A DNA stretch of 64,000 nt, taken from positions 8,743,707 to 8,807,706 of the forward strand of contig NC_089581.1 of the NCBI RefSeq assembly GCF_019320115.1, in the 5' to 3' direction. The notes under the pieces are model-generated. The model was given only the letters and a program-made list of their open reading frames with translations. It searched no databases and had not been told where the DNA came from. Source of the DNA: Miscanthus floridulus (lineage: Eukaryota > Streptophyta > Magnoliopsida > Poales > Poaceae). A program made the translations under genes and the position numbers. Shown here piece after piece: positions 57,288 to 64,000 of this stretch; the first letter of the stretch is position 1; each line of letters begins with the position of its first letter.

Positions 57288-59272
57288 ATGGCTCAAATCA
57301 ACAACACCAAGAAGCCACCCCAATTTGATGGCTCAAATTATTCTTATTAGAAGTCAAAGATGACCACATATATCAAGTCAATCAATAGAAATGTGTGGAA
57401 GGTGATAGAAATCAAAATTGAGATTGAGGATTCGAAAAATCTCACCGCGGCCGAAGAAGTGCTTCTCCAAAATAATGGCATTGCTCTAAGTGCCATACAT
57501 GATGCAATTGATGTGAGAACATTTGAGCAAATCAAGAATATTGAGATGGCTCGTGAAGCTTGGAAGAAATTGGAAGAATCATTTGAGGGCACTCAAGCCA
57601 TGAAGGGTGCAAAGGCATATATTCTCAAAGAGAAGTTTGCAAGCTTCAAGATGAATGAAGATGAGAGTGTGATGAACATGTTCCATCGGATGGAAGTGAT
57701 TGTCAATTATCTCAAAGCACTTGGTGAGAAGATAGAGGACAATGACTTCTCCAATAAGTTCTTGAGATGTTTGCCCACAAGATTTGGCATGTTGGTCACC
57801 TTACTAGTGATGACCGGTTTGAACACAATGACACCAAACCAAATCTTGAGAGATATCATGACCGATGATGCTTATAGAGATGATGATAAGAAGAAAGAAA
57901 AGAGGGAGAAGAAAGATGAGAAGAAGGATGACAAGAAATAGAGTGTGGCATTCAAGGCCACATCATCCAAGGGTAAAGCTAAACAAGAGACATCAAGTGA
58001 AGAGGATGATTCATAGGATGATAATGATGATGAGAAGATGACTCTCTTTGTCGAAAGATTTGGGAAGTTCATGGTGAAAAGGGCTACTGTGTAAGAAGAA
58101 AGAAATCTTCATCCAAGAACAAAGAAGAGTCAAGAAGGTGCTTCAAGTGTGGAAGCAAAGATTATCTTGTCACCCAATGTCCATACAATAGCGATAATGA
58201 TGATGACAACAAGAACAAGAAGAAGGACAAAAAGGAAAAGAAAGAGAAGAAGGATAAGATGGCCTTCATGAAGAAGAAGGGTGGTTCTTATGTAGTCACT
58301 TGGAATAGTGATGCTTCATCAAGTGATGATGATGATGATAGTGATGACAACAAGATCACCAAGAAGAAGGTTCTTGCAAGCATTGCTATAAATGAGAAGC
58401 CTTCTCTCTTCGAATCTTCATCATGCTTCATTTCTAAGGTCACTAAGGTACAATCTCGTGATGATGAAAGTGATGAAGAATATGATGATGATAATGAACA
58501 TGAAAATGAAAATGATAGTGATAGTGATAATGATGAACCTACTAAGGATGAATTATTTGACATGCTAGAAGATGCTAAAGAACATTTTAACATTAAGAGA
58601 AGAGAATGCAAGAGCTTGAATAAGGAGGTAAAAGCCCATAAGCAAGCCCTTGATGAGTTCAAAGCAACTCATGAGAGGCTAGAGGAAGCCCATAAAAAAC
58701 TAGGCAAGGCTCACAAGAAGCTTGAAAAAGCTCATTCTTCTTTGCTTAATGAGCAAAATAAAAAGAAGCATGTTGAAACTTGCAATATAGGCTTAACTTG
58801 TGATATAATTGATGAATCATTATATATGCCTATCATTGTTGCTCTCACTAACTCTTCTTGTAGTACTTCTACCTCCACCTCATCTAGTAGTGATGATCTC
58901 ACTTATGATGCCTTACTAGTGGTTGAGAATGAGAACCTCAAGAAGGAGGTCAATAAGCTCACTCACACCTTAGCTAAAGCTTATGGTGGTGAGGACCGCT
59001 TGCTTATGTGCTTGGGTAGCCCAAGAGCTTCTCTCTATAAAGAGGGATTGGGCTGTGCCCCCAAAAAAGATAAGGTGGCCTTTGCTCCTCACAATACTAG
59101 TTTTGTGAAAAACAATGGTCGGTTTTGCAATAGTTGCAAGCAAGTGGGTCATAAAGAGCAAGAATGCAACAAGAGCAAAAATGCTAATGTATCCTTCCTT
59201 AAGCTTGATTCATGTTATATACTTACTAAGGGTACAAATGGTGTGGAGGCTAAGTTCATTAGTAAACCATAG
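57288..59272 (+). pseudogene. Gag of the Copia element (broken)
   Basis: Gag starts at the ATG at 57288. Codon 21 is TAG (57348-57350) where relatives have Trp. The rest of the capsid domain is open at 57360-57941 (AREAWKKLEESFEGTQAMKG, FHRMEVIVNYL) and ends in a Lys/Asp-rich tail at a stop near 57939. After further stops, 58142-59272 encodes a first zinc knuckle in which the His is replaced by Tyr (CFKCGSKDYLVTQC). An acidic Ser/Asp-rich segment and a coiled coil follow, then a second, intact knuckle (CNSCKQVGHKEQEC). A long gag with two knuckles is characteristic of this lineage. Confidence 0.85.
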
Positions 59273-59379
59273 ATGGGCTCAAAGAAGAAAGCTATTTGGG
59301 TACCAAAGAGCTTAGTGACTAACCTTCAAAGACCCAAGCAAGTTTGGGTACCTAAAAAGAATTGATCTTCTTTTATAGG

Positions 59380-59843
59380 TAAATTACAAAGCCAAAGGAA
59401 GGCATTGGGTTTTTGATAGTGGGTGCACTCAGCACATGACCAGTGATGCAAGAATGTTCAACTCAATCAACACCAATGGCAATGATGGTTATGATAGTAT
59501 CATATTTGGTGATAATGGCAAAGGCAAGGTCAAAGGGCTTGGTAAGATTGCAATATCCAATGACATAAGCATATACAATGTGTTGCTAATAGAAAGCTTG
59601 AACTTCAATTTATTATCCGTGGCTCAATTGTGTGATCTTAGATTCAAATGCATATTTGGGGTAGATGATATAGAGATCATAAGTGTAGATGGCTCTAACT
59701 TGATCTTTAAAGGCTTTAGATATGAGAATCTATACTTGGTTGATTTCAATGCTAGTGAAGCTAAATTATCTACATGCTTGTTCACTAAGTCTAGTATGGG
59801 TTGGTTATGGCATAGAAGGCTTGGTCATGTTGGAATAAAATAA
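59380..59843 (+). pseudogene. Protease and GAG-pre-integrase of the Copia element
   Basis: The active site HWVFDSGCTQHMTSDARMF marks the Copia protease. It is followed by the pre-integrase region with LLSVAQLCDLRF and LWHRRLGHVG. The frame differs from that of gag and ends at a TAA (59841-59843) where Gln is expected. Confidence 0.87.
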
Positions 59844-60569
59844 TTGAATAGATTGGTTAAGCATGACTTAGTTAAAGGCTTGAAAGATATTGTGTTTGAA
59901 AAGGATAAGCTTTGTAGCTCTTGTCAAGCCGGCAAACAAGTTGGAAACACCCATCCTAAGAAAAGCATGATGAGCACTAGTAAAGCATTTGGGTTATTGC
60001 ACATGAATTTATTTAGACCAACATAATACACTAGTATCGGTGGAAACAAATATGGCTTTGTGATAGTGGATGACTACATTAGATACACATGTGTATTCTT
60101 TTTAGTGGACAGAAGTGATGTGTTTGCAACATTCAAATCATTTGTCAAGGGCATTCACAATGAGTTTAAAACAACCATCAAGAGAGTTAGAATTGACAAT
60201 GATAGTGAGTTCAAGAATACTAGAATTGATAAGTTATGTGATGAATTTGGAATTAGACATCAATTCTTGGCCAAGTACACACCTCAATCAAATGGCCTTG
60301 TTGAGAGAAAGAATAGAACACTCATTGATATGGCAAGGTCTATGCTTAGTGAGTACAATGTGAGTCAATCCTTTTGGGCCAAAGCTATCAACATGGCTTG
60401 CTATTGTAGCAACCGTCTCTATTGTCATAAATTAAAAGAGAAGACACCATATGAGCTCTTGAGTGGTAGAAAGCCCAACATTGCATATTTTCGGGTCTTT
60501 GGTTGTAAATGCTATATCTTGAAGAAATGCACTAGATTAGGCAAGTTTGACAAGAAATATGATGAATGA
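59844..60569 (+). pseudogene. Integrase of the Copia element
   Basis: The zinc-binding C-S-S-C region (about 59910) is followed by a TAA at about 60024, then the core: VIVDDYIRYT, RIDNDSEFKN and LVERKNRTLIDMARSML carry the D-D-E residues. It ends at TGA near 60567, at a position where relatives have Arg (CGA). Confidence 0.87.
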
Positions 60570-60970
60570 TTTCTACTTGGATACTCCACTACAAGCAAAG
60601 TATATAGAGTTTGGAATTTGGATAGTGGTACTCTTGAGGAAGTTCATGATGTTGAATTTGATGAACCAAGGGTTCACAAGTAGAGAATGAGAACTTGGAA
60701 GATATTAGAGGCATTCAACTTTCAAATGCTATGAAGAACATAGATATTGGTAAATTGAGGCCTAGGCAAGTGAATGATGATGAAGATGATCAAGTGCAAG
60801 TGCTCTCTAACTCAAATATGCAAGGTGATACAAATCAAGTTAGTGCAAGTGGCTCTCATGACAATGAATAAGATCAAGTGGTTAGTACATCATCTCAACC
60901 TAATGATCAAGCAAGTGCAAGCAATCAAGTTCCAATACTCTAACCAACAAATGTTGTAAGGAATCATCCA
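60570..60970 (+). pseudogene. Integrase C-terminal and linker region of the Copia element
   Basis: Broken frame with FLLGYSTTSK-like sequence at the start, then an Asp/Gln/Ser-rich linker. Several stops. Confidence 0.6.
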
Positions 60971-61768
60971 TTGGACACTATCATTGGTAATATTTCAATA
61001 GGTGTACAAACTAGATCAAGATTGTCATCATTTTGTGAACACTTCTCATTTGTGTTATCCATTAAACTAAAGAAGATAGATGAAGCTTTGAAGGATGTTG
61101 AATGGGTAAATGCTATGCATGAAGAGTTGAATAATTTTACAAGAAATCAAGTATGGGAGTTAGTAGAAAGACCAAAGGGACACAATGTGATTAGAACTAA
61201 ATGGGTCTTTAGAAATAAGCAAGATCAAGATGGGATAGTAGTAAAGAACAAAGCAAGATTAGTAGCATAAGGCTATACACAAGTTAAAGGTCTTGACTTT
61301 GGAGAAACATATGCACCAGTTGCTAGATTAGAAGCAATAAGAATCTTGCTAGCCTATGCTTATGCCCACAATATCAAGCTCTATCAAATGGATGTTAAGA
61401 GTGCATTTCTCAATGGCTACATCAATGAAGAAGTATATGTTGAGCAACCTCTCGGTTTTGAAGATGATAAGAAGCCCAACCATGTGTACAAGTTAAAGAA
61501 AGCATTGTATGGCTTGAAGCAAGCACCTAGAGCATGGTATGAGAGATTGAGGGATTTCCTACTCTCTAAAGGGTTCACAATGGGCAAGGTTGACACCACT
61601 CTTTTCATCAAAAAGATTGGAAAAGATCTATTTGTATTGCAAATATATGTTGATGACATCATATTTGGATCAATCAATCAAGACTTTTATGATGAATTTG
61701 GAAAGATGATGGCTAATGAGTTTGAGATGTCCATGATTGGAGAGTTGAGTTACTTCATTGGTCTTTAA
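60971..61768 (+). pseudogene. Reverse transcriptase of the Copia element
   Basis: Begins with EALKDVEWVNAMHEELNNF and NQVWELVERP, breaks at a TAA (61268-61270, Gln expected), and continues with LYQMDVKSAFLNGYINEEVY, KALYGLKQAPRAWYERL and the catalytic YVDDIIFG. The second open segment ends at another Gln-to-stop codon near 61766. Confidence 0.9.
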
Positions 61769-62599
61769 ATCAAGCAATTAAAGAATGGTACATTTGTGAG
61801 TGAAGACAAGTACATCAAGGACATGATCAAGAAGTTTGGCATGAGTGATAACAAAGTCATTAGCACACCAATGAGAACCAATGGCAACTTGGATAGTGAC
61901 GCAAGTGAAAATATGGTGGATCAAAAGTTGTATCGGTCTATGATTGGAAGTCTACTTTATATGACCGCATCAAGGCCAGATGTCATGTTTAGTGTATGCA
62001 TGTGTGTAAAATTTCAAGCCTCACCAAGAGAAAGTCATTTGAAGGCTACAAAGAGGATATTGAGGTACTTGAAGCATACACCAAATGTTGGTTTGTGGTA
62101 TTCCAAAGGAGCAAAGTTTGAACTAGTTGGTTACTCTGACTCAGATTATGTGGGATGCAAGGTTGAAAGGAAGAGCACCTAGGGCACATGTCAATTGTTG
62201 TGAAGATCACTTGTTTCATGGTCACCAAAGAAGCAAAATAGTATTGCATTATCAATCGTCGAAGCCGAATACATATCCACCGGTAGTTATTGTGCACAAA
62301 TACTTTGAATGAAGGCCACTTTGAGTGACTTTGGAATCAAGTTCAAGAAAGTACCATTGCTATGTGACAATGAGAGTGCAACCAAGTTGACAAACAATCC
62401 GGTTCAATATGCAAGAATAAAGCACATTGATGTCCGCCATCATTTCATAAGAGATCACCAACAAAAAGGGGACATTTGCATTGAGAGTGTAGGCACCGAA
62501 GATCAACTTGCTAATATATTCACCAAGCCATTGGATGAGAAAAGGTTTTGTGAGCTAAGGAATAAGTTGAATATATTGAATTTCTCAAATATGTGTTGA
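61769..62599 (+). pseudogene. RT end and RNase H of the Copia element
   Basis: Open segments 61796-62182 (MIGSLLYMTASRPDVMFSV, VGYSDSDYVGCKVERKST) and 62309-62599 (LLCDNESATKLTNNPVQYAR, HIDVRHHFIRDH) carry the RNase H acids. They are separated by stops, one being TGA at a Trp position (about 62308). Confidence 0.88.
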
Positions 62600-63752
62600 T
62601 GCACCCCCCATTCATATGACATGCCTCTCCTTCAAGCAATCCAAGGTAAAAGTTGATTGGCATGACATACATCCTTGCTAAGAACATGATTAGTGCATCT
62701 AGTCACATTTTTAATTTTATTAGGACCTTGACCTTTCAAGTGGTTCTATTTTATTAGGCTCATTCATGAAAATCAAATGAATTTGATGTTTATATGATAT
62801 CACTATTGCTTCTATGCTTGATTTGATCTAGTGATAGCATATGACATGTTTATGGGCTTGTAAACCTAGTGTTTGATCTAGAAAATGAGCTCTAAGTATT
62901 TAACTCAACATGGTACAAGATAACCCTTATTTGGAGGTGTAAAGAAGCTTGTCCTTGAATCAAACCGAGTTAAATATCTTTGATAAATGATCTAGACTAG
63001 ACCAAATTTGGGAAAATGATCCTCACCCCATTGATTGATATTGATAATCTCGACCCTATAAGTAATACTATCTATATTTAGAACCTTTATGGTCATTGAT
63101 GACAACGGGGGAGAGAAACAAAGGTAGTAGTAAAAATAGTGAAAAAGGGGGAGAAATATCATAAAGGGAGAGAAACATAAAGATATACTTGGTATATGAC
63201 ATAGGGGGAGAAAAGTGAAAAAGGAAAGGGATCAATTAAAATTTTGAGCACACAAGTAGGGGGAGCAAGCTCATGAACTTGGATGATGTATTTGAATGTG
63301 CATTTCATATGTTTACTTGCATGGCACAAGTATTAAATTTAAACATCCATGCTTGTATGATGTATGCTAGTTGTCGGTTTGAATGATGAAATGAAAACTA
63401 GCATGCATAGGATATCTAGTGATTTCATTTCCAAATATTTCCAAGTGGTATTGAGCTAACCATGGTGCTAAGGATAGTATATTGGTGCACTCTGACTGGT
63501 ATCATGCTTCAAAGGTCCATCTTTTATACCTTAGCATTATTTGGTAGACATTGTCTCCTATATTTCCTATCTAAGCATATGTGCAAGCTACTATCCAAAC
63601 TCTTAGCACATACGTAGGGGGAGCAATTGCTACCATTTGGGGTTCATGAAACTTGTCCATATCCTTTTACACATAGTAAATATGCTTGGACAAGCAACAT
63701 GGATTCAATTGAATTTCAATTCATATCTTTGTGAAAGGGTTGTCATCAATTA
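62600..63752 (+). other. 3' non-coding region of the Copia element
   Basis: About 1.15 kb without an open frame. It contains several purine runs such as ggggggagaaa-type tracts near 63106-63255, which resemble internal purine tracts. No envelope-like gene is visible. Confidence 0.6.
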
Positions 63753-63768
63753 CAAAAAAAGGGGAGAT
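63753..63768 (+). other. Polypurine tract of the Copia element
   Basis: The sequence aaaaaaaggggagat lies immediately before the 3' LTR start at 63769. Confidence 0.85.
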
Positions 63769-63929
63769 TGAAAGCTCTAGTTTGGTTTTGGTGAATTGAT
63801 AAAACCCTAAGTGCTAACCTAGTTTATCAAGTGATCATGAGATATGTAGCACATTCCAAGTGGTGAAACAAATGAAGATCAAGACATGAAGATGGCGATG
63901 TCATGGTAATGATCAAGTGCTTGGAATGG

Positions 63930-64000
63930 TGTTGACACCGTTTTTTGCACAATGATTAGAGTGAGCTAATCGGCAGGAAGAAAGTTACTGTATACACTGA
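63930..64000. mobile_element. Start of another LTR element cutting the Copia 3' LTR
   Basis: At 63930 the Copia LTR match ends and tgttgacaccgttttttgca begins, an LTR-like TG start seen in grass Ty3/gypsy elements. Only 71 bases are in the window. Confidence 0.55.

Larger units (their letters stand above)
55364..63929 (+). mobile_element. SIRE/Maximus-lineage Ty1/copia retrotransposon, 3' LTR truncated
   Basis: The 5' LTR is 55364-57230 (1,867 bp, ends tgaaag and ctttca), followed by the primer site, gag, protease, integrase, RT and RNase H (Copia order). A 1.2-kb non-coding region, a purine tract and the first 161 bp of the 3' LTR (63769-63929) complete it. The 3' LTR is cut where another LTR begins. 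The comparable LTR parts differ at about nine positions in 160 (about 94% identity). Long LTRs, long gag and long 3' non-coding region fit the SIRE/Maximus lineage. Many stops show it is dead. Confidence 0.92.

Overview
This is a TE-rich nuclear segment of a grass. The preserved host genes carry GC-rich first exons and plant-type GT-AG introns. The mobile families are typical of large Poaceae genomes: Tat, Tekay, SIRE/Maximus, TRIM, RTE and tRNA-derived SINEs. An Andropogoneae genome (sorghum, sugarcane or Miscanthus type) is my inference from element style, not from a search. Four host loci are visible: EXO84B (+, 12152-17182), a germin-like protein (+, 18189-18872), a UGT91-type glycosyltransferase broken by mobile DNA (-, 21362-24198) and a homeobox-DDT RLT3-type chromatin gene (-, about 31594-43947).

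Layout. 1-10566: the 5' LTR, gag, pol and an antisense accessory gene of a minus-strand Tat-lineage Ty3/gypsy element whose 3' LTR lies left of the window. 10567-12151: intergenic DNA with a MITE. 12152-18985: EXO84B and the germin-like gene. 19034-21222: a MITE and a decayed LINE. 21362-24198: the UGT pseudogene, with a 1.33-kb tandem array of a miniature LTR element (TRIM; four LTRs and three internal segments) inside its coding exon. 25016-30901: a complete but decayed Tekay-type chromovirus with a GTCTG target duplication. 31594-43947: RLT3 in 17 inferred coding exons, its introns carrying three SINEs, a 5'-truncated RTE LINE, a hAT-type MITE, and Tourist-like and Stowaway-like MITEs. 44483-54254: two related gene-less LTR elements (A and B here) with the same 37-bp minisatellite; B's LTR contains a solo SIRE-type LTR. 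54255-55363: unidentified DNA that may be organellar. 55364-63929: a decayed SIRE/Maximus Copia element whose 3' LTR is cut off by another LTR at 63930.

How the parts relate. The EXO84B and RLT3 exon sets each sum to an exact multiple of three with consistent phase, so both loci look functional despite the insertions in their introns. By contrast, the UGT is doubly broken and every autonomous retroelement contains stops or frameshifts. The strongest unusual signal is the TRIM array: it has a near-perfect 5-bp target duplication, and the UGT frame on its two sides is in phase once the array and one duplication copy are discounted. The paired gene-less elements A and B, which share a primer-binding region with the Tat element, are the next most interesting.
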